From Pseudoclavibacter helvolus (GTDB lineage: Bacteria; Actinomycetota; Actinomycetes; Actinomycetales; Microbacteriaceae): a stretch of 64,000 nt of DNA. Shown here one piece after another: positions 32,484 to 41,050 of this stretch. The position numbers and the translations under genes were made by a program. Location of the stretch: NCBI RefSeq assembly GCF_014191305.1, contig NZ_JACHWJ010000003.1, positions 465,390 to 529,389 of the forward strand, given 5' to 3'. The notes below the pieces were generated by a model. It worked only from the letters and a program-made list of their open reading frames with translations. It had not been told where the DNA came from and did no database searches. Within the stretch, counting starts at the first letter, position 1. Each line of letters starts with the position of its first letter.

Positions 32484-33785
32484 ATGAACTACACGCAGCG
32501 CCTCATCCAGCGCGAAGCAGAGCTTGGCCGCCCCATCCGCGTCGGCGTCGTGGGGGCGGGCCAGATGGGCTCGGGCCTCATCGCCCAGATCGAACGCGCG
32601 AAAGGCATGGAAGTCGCCGTCGTCGCCGACATCGCCGTCCAGCGAGGTGTGGATGCATACACTCGCGCCGGCCGCAGCGACGTGCAGGTGGAGAACGACC
32701 TCGGCATCGTCGCTGAGCACATCGAAGCCCGCCGCCCGGTGGTCATCAACGACGGACTCCTCATCCCGAAGCTCCCCGTCGACGTCGTGCTCGAGGTCTC
32801 GGGTGTCACCGAGATCGCGGCGCAGGTCGCCTACGCCTCGCTCCTCGGCAAGAAGGACGTCGCGCTCATGACCGTCGAGGCCGATGTCACCGTGGGGCTC
32901 TTCCTCGCGAGCATCGCCAACGCCGGCGAGCAGGTCTACACGATCTGCCGCGGCGACGAGCCCGTCGAGGCACTCAAGCTCGTCGAGCACGCCACCGACC
33001 TCGGCCTCACCGTCGTCGCAGCAGGCAAGGGCAAGAACAACCCCAACCGCCCCACCGACGTGCCGGAAGACGTCATGGAAGAGGCGAAGGCGAAGAACAT
33101 GAACCCGCGCATCCTGTGCGAGTTCACTGACGGCACGAAGACGCAGATCGAGATGGCGTCGCTGTCGAACGCCACGGGCTTCCCCGTCAACAAGCCGGGC
33201 ATGAACGGCCCTGCCGCCGACATCGCAACCCTCGCGACGACGCTCATCCCCGTCGAGGACGGCGGCGTGCTCACCTCCACCCCGGCCGTCGAGTACACGG
33301 TCGAGGGCGACGTCGCGCCCGGTGTGTTCGTCGTCGTGAAGTCGGAAGACGACGTCGTCACGCACGAGCTCGACTACCTGAAGCTCGGCAAGGGCCCCTA
33401 CTACGCGCTCTACCGGCCGTACCACCTCGCATCCGTCGAGGCAATCCTCTCAATCAGCGAGGCCGTGCTCGAGCGTCGCGCCGACTTCCAGACGATCACC
33501 TGGCGCACCGAGGTCGCGTCGAAGGCGAAGTTCGACCTCGCCGCCGGCACCAAGCTCGAGGGCATGGGCGGACACCACGTGCACGGCTGGGCCGTGGACG
33601 CCGACGAGGCTCGCGCCAACAACTCGATCCCGATCGGCCTCATCTCCGGCGGCATCCTGAAGCGCGACATCAAGGCAGGCGAGATCGTCTCCTACGATGA
33701 CGTCGAGCTCGACGAGACCCGCCCGCTCATCGCCATGCGTCGCCTCCAGGACTCGCTTGTGGCCGCAGGAGTCATCGGCGTCTGA
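32484..33785 (+). CDS. NAD(P)-dependent oxidoreductase with SAF domain (polyol-phosphate dehydrogenase candidate)
   Basis: This 433-residue protein has a homoserine-dehydrogenase-like Rossmann domain (RVGVVGAGQMGSGLIAQIE, residues about 19-37) and a central catalytic-like region (EVSGVTEIAAQVAYASL, AAGKGKNNPNRPTDVPED). A C-terminal SAF domain follows (IPIGLISGGILKRDIKAGE). Homologues often sit in sugar-alcohol or sugar-acid loci. Placement right after PTS and gutM suggests it oxidises the imported polyol phosphate (inference). ATG 32484 follows AAAAGGA. The substrate is not known. Confidence 0.75.
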   Translation: MNYTQRLIQREAELGRPIRVGVVGAGQMGSGLIAQIERAKGMEVAVVADIAVQRGVDAYTRAGRSDVQVENDLGIVAEHIEARRPVVINDGLLIPKLPVDVVLEVSGVTEIAAQVAYASLLGKKDVALMTVEADVTVGLFLASIANAGEQVYTICRGDEPVEALKLVEHATDLGLTVVAAGKGKNNPNRPTDVPEDVMEEAKAKNMNPRILCEFTDGTKTQIEMASLSNATGFPVNKPGMNGPAADIATLATTLIPVEDGGVLTSTPAVEYTVEGDVAPGVFVVVKSEDDVVTHELDYLKLGKGPYYALYRPYHLASVEAILSISEAVLERRADFQTITWRTEVASKAKFDLAAGTKLEGMGGHHVHGWAVDADEARANNSIPIGLISGGILKRDIKAGEIVSYDDVELDETRPLIAMRRLQDSLVAAGVIGV

Positions 33786-33975
33786 GCGCTCCCTCGGCCT
33801 GCCGGGTGTCCGCCGCTCGGTAGGATCATGTGAATCGGACAACCGGCGTCGCGCCCCGTGCGCGGCGCCGGACCGGCTCCGAAGTGGTGTGGATGCGCGG
33901 CAAGGGAGCTGCAAACGACTGGGGCGTCGTCCGCACGTCCCACCCACCGCCGCACCACGACGAAGGAGAGACGGG

Positions 33976-34929
33976 ATGCCAGCACCTCGTAACGCCGACA
34001 CCCTCGTTCGGGCAGCGCGCCTCTACTACCTCGACGGCCTCTCGCAGAGCGATGTCGCCACCGCCCTCGGGGTTTCCCGGGCGAGTGTCTCGCGCATCCT
34101 GTCGGCCGCCCGCGACCAGGGGATCGTCGAGATCCGCATCCACGACCCGCACGTGGTTGGCCGTGTGGGTGAGCTCGAGCAGGAGATCGTGGATGCGTTC
34201 GGCGTCGGCTCCGCGGTCGTCGTGTCGGGCATGCCCGGTCGCCATCCGCTCGACGTCGTCGCAGGTGCCGCGGCCGACTACTTCGCCGAACGCGTGCCCA
34301 CCGTCGGCTCCGTCGGCCTCAGCTGGGGCAAGTCGATAGACGCGTTTGTCGAGCAGATCCACCTCGAGTCGACGGGCCGCGCCCTCACTCTCTGCCCACT
34401 TGTCGGCGGCATGCCGTTCGACTCCGGTCCGGCCGGCAACACCGCCCTCGAGCGGCTTTCCCAGAAGTCGGGGGCGAAGGCGTTCCGCTTCGAGTCGCCG
34501 GCGGTCGTCGAGTCGCCGCAGACCTGGGCGGCGCTCACCCGAGAGTCGTCGATCTCCTCCGCGATCAAGCGGGCGACGGATGTGCAACTCGCGTTTGTCG
34601 GCATCGGCTCGTACGGCCTCCACGCGTCCCGCCACATCGTCTCCGCCATGCGCCTCAGCGACGCCGAGCGCGCCGAACTCGACGCGCAGGAACCGGTTGG
34701 CGACATCTGCGGCCGCTTCTTCGACGCGTCAGGGCGCGCGCTCGGCTCACCAGTCTCGGAGCGCGTCATCGGCATCACCCTCGACCAGCTCGCCAACATC
34801 CCCGAGGTCGTGGGCTTCGCGGCTGGCGCCGAGAAGGCGCCAGGTGTCGCGGGGTCGCTGCGCACGGGAGCCCTCAACGGCGTCATCCTCGACGAGGACC
34901 TCGCCCGCGCCCTCGTGAAGCTCGTGTAG
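33976..34929 (+). CDS. SorC-family sugar-responsive transcriptional regulator
   Basis: This 317-residue regulator has an N-terminal HTH (LSQSDVATALGVSRASVSRI) and a C-terminal sugar-binding domain of the DeoR/SorC type (VGLSWGKSIDAFVEQ, LAFVGIGSYG, GDICGRFFDASG). Ligands are usually sugar phosphates. ATG 33976 follows GAAGGAGAG. Last gene of the + strand unit, 190 bases after the SAF oxidoreductase. Shared sites at 29674-29711 and 38524-38547 are the likely operators for both units. Confidence 0.9.
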   Translation: MPAPRNADTLVRAARLYYLDGLSQSDVATALGVSRASVSRILSAARDQGIVEIRIHDPHVVGRVGELEQEIVDAFGVGSAVVVSGMPGRHPLDVVAGAAADYFAERVPTVGSVGLSWGKSIDAFVEQIHLESTGRALTLCPLVGGMPFDSGPAGNTALERLSQKSGAKAFRFESPAVVESPQTWAALTRESSISSAIKRATDVQLAFVGIGSYGLHASRHIVSAMRLSDAERAELDAQEPVGDICGRFFDASGRALGSPVSERVIGITLDQLANIPEVVGFAAGAEKAPGVAGSLRTGALNGVILDEDLARALVKLV

Positions 34930-34951
34930 GTCGTCGGTGCGGGCGAGCGGC

Positions 34952-35575
34952 CTAGCTGCCGTCGCGGAGGTCGGAGAGACGCTCGGGGAGGAAGCGCACC
35001 TCGTCGAAGGTTGCCTCGCAGCTGTCGCCGAACGGGGCCTGCGCGAGGAAGCCCACGTGCGCAGGCGCATCCGCATAGAGGCGGAAGAGGCGCACGAAGT
35101 CCCAGTTGATGCCATCCGCCGACGAGTGGAACGCCCACGCCTCGCCCAGTCGCGAGACGCGCAGGAACACCGCGTCACCAGCGACCAGGGTGGAGTTCAC
35201 GTCGTCCGAGTACTCGTTCGTGACGACGCTGACGACCATCGCTGTGCCCTGCGGTGAGAACTCGAAGCACAGCTTCGCCCAGTGGGCTTCGTCGATCCAG
35301 ATCGCCAGCACACCGGCGTCGAATGTCGTGCGTGGGCCAGAGACGCTCACCCGGGCCGACAGCTGGAAGTCGCCCTCCGGGACGAAGCCCAGGCTCGTTG
35401 CGCCGTGCTGCGGTTCACCGCCGGTCGCGTCGTTGGTCCAGTCTGTGCCAGCCTCTGCAGTCAGCGTCAACTTTGACGAGCTGACATCGAAGGACTGCTG
35501 ACCGGATGCGCGGCTCCAGGTGAGCGGGGCAAGGGCGGGAAAGGTTTGAATCGACACACGACGATTCAACCGCAT
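34952..35575 (-). CDS. DUF1349 (beta-sandwich, concanavalin-like) protein
   Basis: This 207-residue cytosolic protein has the DUF1349 pattern: TDWTNDATGG, GDFQLSARVSV, DAGVLAIWIDEAHWAKLCFE and a C-terminal GFLAQAPFGDSCEATFDEV. Structures of this fold resemble glycan-binding or glycosidase-associated jelly rolls, but no activity is established. It ends 22 bases after the SorC gene stop on the other strand. Its ATG at 35575 has no clear ribosome site. Confidence 0.88.
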   Translation of the reverse strand: MRLNRRVSIQTFPALAPLTWSRASGQQSFDVSSSKLTLTAEAGTDWTNDATGGEPQHGATSLGFVPEGDFQLSARVSVSGPRTTFDAGVLAIWIDEAHWAKLCFEFSPQGTAMVVSVVTNEYSDDVNSTLVAGDAVFLRVSRLGEAWAFHSSADGINWDFVRLFRLYADAPAHVGFLAQAPFGDSCEATFDEVRFLPERLSDLRDGS

Positions 35576-35617
35576 CCGCTGGGCGGGAGTGGGGAGCCCG
35601 CGCCTAGTGGGCTTCGC

Positions 35618-36133
35618 TCACTGCGCGGACACGCCGTCAAGGTCAAGAGCCCAGATGCGTGTGTGAAGGACCCCGCCTCTGAACGGGAAGCGCTGCTCGC
35701 CGATGGGCGCGAAACCGGTCGACTGGCAGAGGGCATTCGATGGGCCGTTCGCGACATCCGGGTTCGCGATCAACCGCTGCCCCGGATCGGCGAGCGACGC
35801 AGCGATCGGGATGAGCAGCCGCACGGCCAGCTTCGCGATGCCGCGCCCCTGCCACTCGGGCAGCACGTTCCAGCCGGTCTCCAGGGCGGCTTCGTCGTTC
35901 TCCTGCGACGGCCACACCCCGATGCCGCCGACGGGCACACCGTCAGCCAGGGTCGCGAACATCCTCGTGCGCGGCGGTTCACCCGCGCTGGCCCGCAGGT
36001 AGCGCTCATGCCGACGGCGCACCTCGTCGTCGCTCTCCGGGCCCACCAAGTAGCGCGTCATCTCCAGCGAGTTTGCTGCGAACAGCAGCTGGAGGTACTT
36101 AGGCGCCCAGGGGGTCAACGTTACGACCGTCAT
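35618..36133 (-). CDS. GNAT-family N-acetyltransferase
   Basis: This 171-residue protein has the RimJ/RimL-like GNAT layout: VTLTPWAPKYLQLL, GWNVLPEWQGRGIAKLAVRL (acetyl-CoA motif A with R-G-I-A) and a C-terminal NALCQSTGFAPIGEQRFPF. Start set at ATG 36133 because TACCCT lies six bases upstream (leaderless pattern); a longer open frame upstream has no homology. The acceptor substrate is unknown. Confidence 0.85.
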   Translation of the reverse strand: MTVVTLTPWAPKYLQLLFAANSLEMTRYLVGPESDDEVRRRHERYLRASAGEPPRTRMFATLADGVPVGGIGVWPSQENDEAALETGWNVLPEWQGRGIAKLAVRLLIPIAASLADPGQRLIANPDVANGPSNALCQSTGFAPIGEQRFPFRGGVLHTRIWALDLDGVSAQ

Positions 36134-36288
36134 GGCGGCAGGGTACGCGCGCCTCCTGCCGGATGCATCCGGCAGCACAACGCCGCCGGCCGACCGTGCC
36201 GCCGACGGGGGAATCAGCGGCGCGATCGACCGGCGGCGTCGCTCGCCGACGACTGTGGCGGCGTTCAGGAGCGAGGAAGCTGGGGGAC

Positions 36289-36819
36289 CTACTCGCCCAT
36301 GACAACGACCTGGCACTTGCGCGAGCGAGCGCGCGTGCGGTCGAAGTCGACGAAGTAGATGTAGCCGGTGACGCCGACGCCGAGCTTGCCGTCGATGACC
36401 GCGAACACCTCGCTTGACCCGAGGATCGTCGCCTTGATATGCGCCTCCGCGTTGAGCAGCGCAGTCTTGTCGCCGCCAGGCAGGTACACCTCGGCGTCCG
36501 GCCACGACTCGACGTCTGCGTAGTGCTCCGGCCCCGGGTAGCGGTACTCGCCCTCGGGCGGCACGGCCGTCTGGTTCGGTGCGATGCGGTTCAGCACGTC
36601 ATCGAGGTCGGCCTGCAGGAACTCGGTGCCGTCCTCGAGGCGGTCGTGCACGAACTCCTCGAAGAAGACCGCGCAGGTCGTGTGGGGCGAGATGACGGTC
36701 ACGGTGCCGGACGTGATGCCGCTCGCCGCGATCGCTTCTTTCACCTCAGTGGTGACGTCGATGTAGCTGGGGGTGCCTCCGTGCGACTGCAGCTGGAGAG
36801 TGGTCTGGAAGACGGTCAT
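36289..36819 (-). CDS. YjbQ-family protein (secondary thiamine-phosphate synthase-like)
   Basis: This 176-residue UPF0047 protein has the family core VTVISPHTTCAVFFEEF and a metal-binding region. E. coli YjbQ has weak thiamine-phosphate synthase activity, but its real job is unclear. The middle insert (RYPGPEHYADVESWPDAEVY) is longer than usual. It is the last gene of the isomerase-aldolase unit, 77 bases after the aldolase gene, and close linkage with carbohydrate genes suggests a role with aldehydes or phosphorylated sugars (inference). ATG 36819 follows a GAGG-type site. Confidence 0.85.
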   Translation of the reverse strand: MTVFQTTLQLQSHGGTPSYIDVTTEVKEAIAASGITSGTVTVISPHTTCAVFFEEFVHDRLEDGTEFLQADLDDVLNRIAPNQTAVPPEGEYRYPGPEHYADVESWPDAEVYLPGGDKTALLNAEAHIKATILGSSEVFAVIDGKLGVGVTGYIYFVDFDRTRARSRKCQVVVMGE

Positions 36820-36895
36820 CGGGGTTCCTCGAGGTCGTGATGGATGCGCGTGCGCCGGTGCGCGCGCGGGTGTCAGTGGATGCCGCTGCCGCGGC

Positions 36896-37744
36896 TCAGG
36901 CGCCGGGGCGCAGCGCCTGGATGAACTCGGCCACGTCGCTTTCGACCTGCGCCGAGACGGCCTTCGCCACCTTGGGGAACAGGATCGTGTTGGGCTCGTC
37001 CGCGGCCCGGAGCGCAGCATCCAGTGCCGCCTTCGCCGCGTACGTGTAGTAGTTGATCTTGCGGACGCCGCGCGTGATGGACCGGTGGTACTCGTCGAGG
37101 CTGAGGCCGGAGCCGCCGTGCATGACGATGGGCACGCCCGTCGCGTCGCGGAGCTGCTCGATGAGCTCGTAGTTGAGCTTCGGCTCCTGGTGGTACATGC
37201 CGTGCACGGTACCGAAGGAGGCTGCGAGTGCGGTCACGCCCGTGCGCTCGACGAACTCCTTCGCCTGCGCCGGCTCGGTGTAGAGCGTCTCGTCGGCGAT
37301 GCCCTGGCTCGGGTCGCCGTTCTCGTTGCCCGTCATGACGCCAAGCTCGCCCTCGACGCCCACGCCGCGCTCCTTGGCGAGCTTCACGACCTCCGTCGTG
37401 CGGGCGACGTTCTCCTCGTAGGGGAGGGTCGAGCCGTCGATCATCACCGAGTTGAAGCCAATGTCGAGGCCGCGGGCGATGTAGTCGATGTCCTCGCCGT
37501 GGTCGACGTGCAGCACAAACGGCGCCTCGCTTCGCGTCGCGAGGGCCAGCATGGCGGGCCCGATGTCGTCGATCGAGAGGGTACTCTCGTGCACCTGAGC
37601 GTGCTGCAGGATGACGGGAACGCCAGCCTTCTCGGCCGCCGCGATCGTGCCGAGGAGCCCCTCGAAGTAGGGGGTGTTGACCGCCGCGATGGCGATGTTG
37701 TTCTTCTGTGCGTAGCGGAGCGCTTCGTCGAGTCCGATGAGCAT
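36896..37744 (-). CDS. Class II fructose/tagatose-bisphosphate aldolase family protein
   Basis: This 282-residue zinc aldolase has the metal-binding VLHVDHGEDIDYIARGLD, the Asp/Glu-rich VEGELGVMTG, AASFGTVHGMY, and a dihydroxyacetone-phosphate site (IVMHGGSGLSLDEYHRSI). It should split a ketose bisphosphate or a related ketose 1-phosphate into dihydroxyacetone phosphate and an aldehyde. Located between the TIM-like gene (40 bases upstream) and yjbQ, it completes a polyol route from the PTS product (inference). Confidence 0.9.
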   Translation of the reverse strand: MLIGLDEALRYAQKNNIAIAAVNTPYFEGLLGTIAAAEKAGVPVILQHAQVHESTLSIDDIGPAMLALATRSEAPFVLHVDHGEDIDYIARGLDIGFNSVMIDGSTLPYEENVARTTEVVKLAKERGVGVEGELGVMTGNENGDPSQGIADETLYTEPAQAKEFVERTGVTALAASFGTVHGMYHQEPKLNYELIEQLRDATGVPIVMHGGSGLSLDEYHRSITRGVRKINYYTYAAKAALDAALRAADEPNTILFPKVAKAVSAQVESDVAEFIQALRPGA

Positions 37745-37783
37745 GTGGTGGTCTTCTCTCTGGTGGCTCTGTGAGGGAGCTGG

Positions 37784-38500
37784 TCAGTTTGCGGGGGAGG
37801 CGGATGCCTGTGCGTCGCGGTGGTCGGCGAGCGCCTGGAACATCTCGGTGAGGATCTCGCGCCAGTCAGGGTGCTTGATGATGCCGCTCGTGCCGCCTGA
37901 GCAGTCGGCACCCTGCTGCAGGACGCGCGTGATGTCCGCGCCGCGGCTCACTCCAGCCGCTTGCACGACGAGGATCGAAGGGTCGACGTTTTTCACGATC
38001 TGGGTCGTGCGCTCGATGTAGTCGCCCGCATCCATCTGCCCCGTGCCGATGTTGGCGGTGGGTTCGCAGATCATGCCGGACGGGTCGAGGTCGGCGACGG
38101 CCCTGCATTGCAGGTCGGAGTCGGCGCACACGATTGTTGCAAGACCGACCTCTTCGCAACGGCGCATCGTCGCGTCGAGGTCGGCCAAGGTGAGGGGATG
38201 CTCGGCGTGGTTGAGCACCACTGCCTTGACGCCGGCCTCCGCGAGGCCCTCGGCGAGGATGTGGCCCATGCCGCGGCCGGGCACGATCGGGTCGACGTGC
38301 TGCGCCGTGACGCACAGGTTCGTCGTCTCGGCGACCACCGACCGGAGGTCGATGTGCTGCGCGGTGAAGACGACGTCGATGTCGAACGCTCCCGCCAGCT
38401 CGTCGGTGAGGTAGGCCAGCTTCATGAGCTCGCTGCCCGTCAGGTACGCCTTGGGGTTGACGATGAGAAACGGGCTCCGTACAGGGATGGGGACAGCCAT
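37784..38500 (-). CDS. Triose-phosphate isomerase family protein (sugar-phosphate isomerase)
   Basis: This 238-residue TIM-barrel isomerase retains the catalytic triad in altered context: Lys in IVNPKAYLTG, His in LNHAEHPLTL and Glu in ICEPTANIGTG. It lacks the housekeeping loop text YEPVWAIGTG and matches the divergent TpiA-like proteins that isomerise erythrulose or other sugar phosphates. ATG 38500 follows a GGAG site. First gene of the minus-strand unit; its promoter shares an operator-like word with the PTS operon. Confidence 0.85.
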   Translation of the reverse strand: MAVPIPVRSPFLIVNPKAYLTGSELMKLAYLTDELAGAFDIDVVFTAQHIDLRSVVAETTNLCVTAQHVDPIVPGRGMGHILAEGLAEAGVKAVVLNHAEHPLTLADLDATMRRCEEVGLATIVCADSDLQCRAVADLDPSGMICEPTANIGTGQMDAGDYIERTTQIVKNVDPSILVVQAAGVSRGADITRVLQQGADCSGGTSGIIKHPDWREILTEMFQALADHRDAQASASPAN

Positions 38501-38523
38501 TGTCAGTTGCTCCTAGCGGATGA

Positions 38524-38598
38524 ATGCACAAAGTTGCACTAAAGATCGTACGAACGTGCAGTATCGCAAGTATCGCATCTGGAGCGAGCACCTGGCAA
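38524..38598 (-). promoter_or_regulatory. Promoter and operators of the isomerase-aldolase operon
   Basis: Read on the minus strand, TTGCCA (38593-38598) and GATACT (38569-38574) form a -35/-10 pair with 18-base spacing. Between them and the gene lie ATGCACAAAGTTGCAC (38524-38539) and TGCACTAAAGATC (38535-38547). These match GTGCACGAAGTTGCAA and GTGCACAAACGATC near the PTS promoter, a shared pair of sites in two separate promoters. Confidence 0.65.
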
Positions 38599-38698
38599 GA
38601 CCCCGGATGCCCCGACAGCACCGGCACCCGTACGCGCACCGAATTTGTCCCAGGTGCCGCGAATAAACTGGCATCTCACACTTGGATCAGGGAGCCAC

Positions 38699-39466
38699 AT
38701 GACTCGCGAACCCGTCTATTCACTTGCGATCGGGGTCGGCCGCACGGTATTCGCCGCGCTTCGCGTTCGCCAGACGGCCCGAGGCACGCAGCACATCCCG
38801 GACACCGGCGGCGCGGTCATCGCGATGACCCACTTCGGCTACCTCGAGTTCGCCCTCGTCGAGTGTGCGACCTGGATGCACAACAAGCGGCGGATCCGCT
38901 TCATGGCAAAGCAGAGCGTCTTCGAGAAGCCCGTCGTCGGCTGGTTCATGCGCAGCATGCGGCACATCCCGGTCAACATGAAGGCCGGTGCCGACGCGTT
39001 TGCGGCCGCCGCTACCGCACTTCGAGGCGGCGAGCTCATCGGGGTCTTCCCCGAGGCGGGCGTCAGCGCGTCGTTCACGATCCGCGACTTCAAAACCGGG
39101 GCCGTGCGGCTCGCCGCGCAGGCCGAAGTTCCGGTCATTCCGGTTGCCGTGTGGGGCGGGCACCGGCTGCTGACCAAGAACCGCAAGATCACGCTCAAGG
39201 AGCGCCTCAACATTCCTGTGCACTTCTCGTTCGGTGAGCCCATTCACGTCTCGCCGGACGAGGACCCGGCCGTAGCCACGGCCAAGCTCAAGTCGACTAT
39301 GGAGGCGCTGCTCAGCGAACTGCAGTCGAGCTACCCGGAAGACGGAACCGGAAAGTGGTGGCAGCCGCGCGTGCTCGGCGGCACGGCACCCACGCCCGAG
39401 GAAGCCGCCGCGGCAGACGCCGAGCGCGACCGTCGGCGCGAGGCGGCGCGGGCCGCACGCAAGTAG
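38699..39466 (+). CDS. PlsC-like 1-acyl-glycerol-3-phosphate acyltransferase family protein
   Basis: This 255-residue lysophospholipid-type acyltransferase has THFGYLEFALVECATW in place of the usual N-H-x4-D block; here the acidic residue is Glu. The second block is GVFPEAGVSASFTIRDF (the family's FPEG-type motif), and a third basic region is VPVIPVAVWGGHRLLTK. The C-terminus is a basic Ala/Arg-rich tail. It should attach a fatty acyl group at the membrane. ATG 38699 follows CAGGGAG. Confidence 0.87.
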   Translation: MTREPVYSLAIGVGRTVFAALRVRQTARGTQHIPDTGGAVIAMTHFGYLEFALVECATWMHNKRRIRFMAKQSVFEKPVVGWFMRSMRHIPVNMKAGADAFAAAATALRGGELIGVFPEAGVSASFTIRDFKTGAVRLAAQAEVPVIPVAVWGGHRLLTKNRKITLKERLNIPVHFSFGEPIHVSPDEDPAVATAKLKSTMEALLSELQSSYPEDGTGKWWQPRVLGGTAPTPEEAAAADAERDRRREAARAARK

Positions 39467-39484
39467 CGCGGCGGCGCGAACTCC

Positions 39485-39522
39485 GCCGTTGCCGTTGCCG
39501 TTGCCGTTGTTGCCGTTGCCGG
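39485..39522. repeat. Hexamer microsatellite
   Basis: GCCGTT is repeated four times, then GTT, GCCGTT and a broken unit. It follows the acyltransferase stop and can vary by slippage. Non-coding. Confidence 0.8.
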
Positions 39523-39551
39523 TGTCGTGGCCGCGCGGGCTGCGTGGGCCG

Positions 39552-39630
39552 TGACCAACATCAGTGCATAAATGGCGCATCCAGTGCCCGAACGGCGTCG
39601 AACGCCAAAAATCGCACTGATGTTGGACAG
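39552..39630 (+). repeat. Hairpin repeat, B type, copy 2
   Basis: TGACCAACATCAGTGCATAA and GCACTGATGTTGGACA (right arm ending 39629) pair around the shared CATCAGTGC core, plus an inner GGCG/CGCC stem. It lies between the acyltransferase and the MerR-type gene. Confidence 0.85.
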
Positions 39631-39669
39631 CGATCGACGGCTCAGCCAACCCGGTGCCACACTTGGCGC

Positions 39670-40506
39670 ATGAACGGTGAGCATCCCGGAAGCCTGATGA
39701 GCATCGGCGACTTCTCGCGATACTCGGGCCTGAGCGTGCGCATGCTGCGGCACTACGCGGATCGGGGCGTGCTGGTACCAGCCGAAGTCGACGAGTTCAG
39801 CGGGTACCGACGCTACGCGCCCGGGCAGCTGCAGGACGCAGGACGCGTGCGGATGCTGCGCGACGCGGGCTGCGGCATCCCGGCTATCGCCGAGCTCCTG
39901 CCGCTCTTCGAGTCTCCGGACGTGCTGCGAGTCCGCCTTCAGTCGCACCTCGACGAGCTGAAGGCGCAGGCGCAGCGGGTTGCCGAGCAGCAGGCGCTCG
40001 CGGTGAACCTGCTTGGCGAGCTCGAGGCCCGAGCACGGCGGCCCGACGTCGTTGAGCGCACGTTCCCCGCGCTGCGCGTGCTCTACCTGCGGCGGACCGT
40101 CGCGGACTACCCGTCCGAAGGGCCGCTCTGGGTCAACTTCCGCGGGCCGGTCGCCGAGCTCACCTCGCGAGATCCGGCGGCCTTCGGCGACGTGGGCGGT
40201 GCCACCTACTTCGACGACGAGTACCGCGATTCCGACGTCGAGATGGCGATCTGGCGCGAATACCGCGGTGCATCCGTGCCCGACGGATACGAAGTGGTCG
40301 AACTTCCCGAGCAGCGCGTCGCGACGGTCACGCACCGGGGTGGATTCGAGACCATCGGGGATGCCACCGCGACCGCTGGCGCCTGGGTCGCTGAGCGGGG
40401 CCGCACCCGAGTCGGCCCGATCTTCAACGTGTACGTGCACGGACCTGGCCGCGACCCGAACCCCGACAATTGGGTCACCGAGGTGAACGTACCGATTGCG
40501 GCCTGA
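39670..40506 (+). CDS. MerR-family regulator with GyrI-like ligand domain
   Basis: This 278-residue regulator has a winged HTH start (MSIGDFSRYSGLSVRMLRHY, residues about 10-29). A helical linker follows, then a C-terminal GyrI/BmrR-type effector domain (RVLYLRRTVADYPSEGPLW, PDGYEVVELPEQRVATVTH). This is the design of BmrR, which senses toxic cations. ATG 39670 has CACACT six bases upstream. The VOC protein just downstream may be its target. Confidence 0.9.
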   Translation: MNGEHPGSLMSIGDFSRYSGLSVRMLRHYADRGVLVPAEVDEFSGYRRYAPGQLQDAGRVRMLRDAGCGIPAIAELLPLFESPDVLRVRLQSHLDELKAQAQRVAEQQALAVNLLGELEARARRPDVVERTFPALRVLYLRRTVADYPSEGPLWVNFRGPVAELTSRDPAAFGDVGGATYFDDEYRDSDVEMAIWREYRGASVPDGYEVVELPEQRVATVTHRGGFETIGDATATAGAWVAERGRTRVGPIFNVYVHGPGRDPNPDNWVTEVNVPIAA

Positions 40507-40619
40507 GACCGGCACTTGACTCTGACACTGTGTGAGACCTCACGATCGGTTCACCGGCGGCGACGCCGGCGTCGCAGCGCAGGGGCGCGGCGGCGCAACT
40601 GAACGAGAGGACAACGACC

Positions 40620-40970
40620 ATGTCGGATAACGTGAACTACTTCGAGATCGGCACGACCGACCCGGAGGCGGCCAAGGCCTTCTACGGCGACACCTTCGGC
40701 TGGACGTTCGGCTCGCTCGAGCCCGGCGGCTATGGCATGGTCGACGGCGCAGGCAACGGCGGCGGGCTCTGGGATTCGAACACCGTCGGCGGCGGCTGGG
40801 CAGTGTTCTACGTCGAGGTCGAGAACATCGAGGCGAAGCTCGAGCAGGCCGCCGCGAACGGCGCCGAGACCGTGATCCCGCTGGTCGACAACGGGACCAT
40901 CAAGTTCGCGCACCTGCGCGACCCGCTTGGCAACCGCTTCGGCGTCTGGCAGCGCAAGGTGCAGGGCTGA
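40620..40970 (+). CDS. VOC-family (glyoxalase/bleomycin-resistance fold) protein
   Basis: This 116-residue single-domain VOC protein has NYFEIGTTDPEAAKAFYGDT, WAVFYVEVENIEAKLEQA and a C-terminal FAHLRDPLGNRFGVWQ with the usual Asp-Pro/Gly-Asn turn. Substrates of the VOC superfamily vary widely, so no specific function is given. Start ATG 40620 follows a GAGAGGA site. Likely co-transcribed with the MerR-type gene. Confidence 0.88.
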   Translation: MSDNVNYFEIGTTDPEAAKAFYGDTFGWTFGSLEPGGYGMVDGAGNGGGLWDSNTVGGGWAVFYVEVENIEAKLEQAAANGAETVIPLVDNGTIKFAHLRDPLGNRFGVWQRKVQG

Positions 40971-41050
40971 GCTCCGCCGTGCCTTCGTAGCCAACTCGAG
41001 CGCAGTATCCGGCGCCGGCGCTGTCGGCGCTGCTGCGCCTCTCTGCCGCT

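Noticed and set aside
29818..34929. Annotating the PTS as specific for sorbitol
   Set aside because: Subunits are glucitol-family, but no sorbitol-6-phosphate dehydrogenase is present and the partner enzymes differ, so the sugar alcohol is left open.
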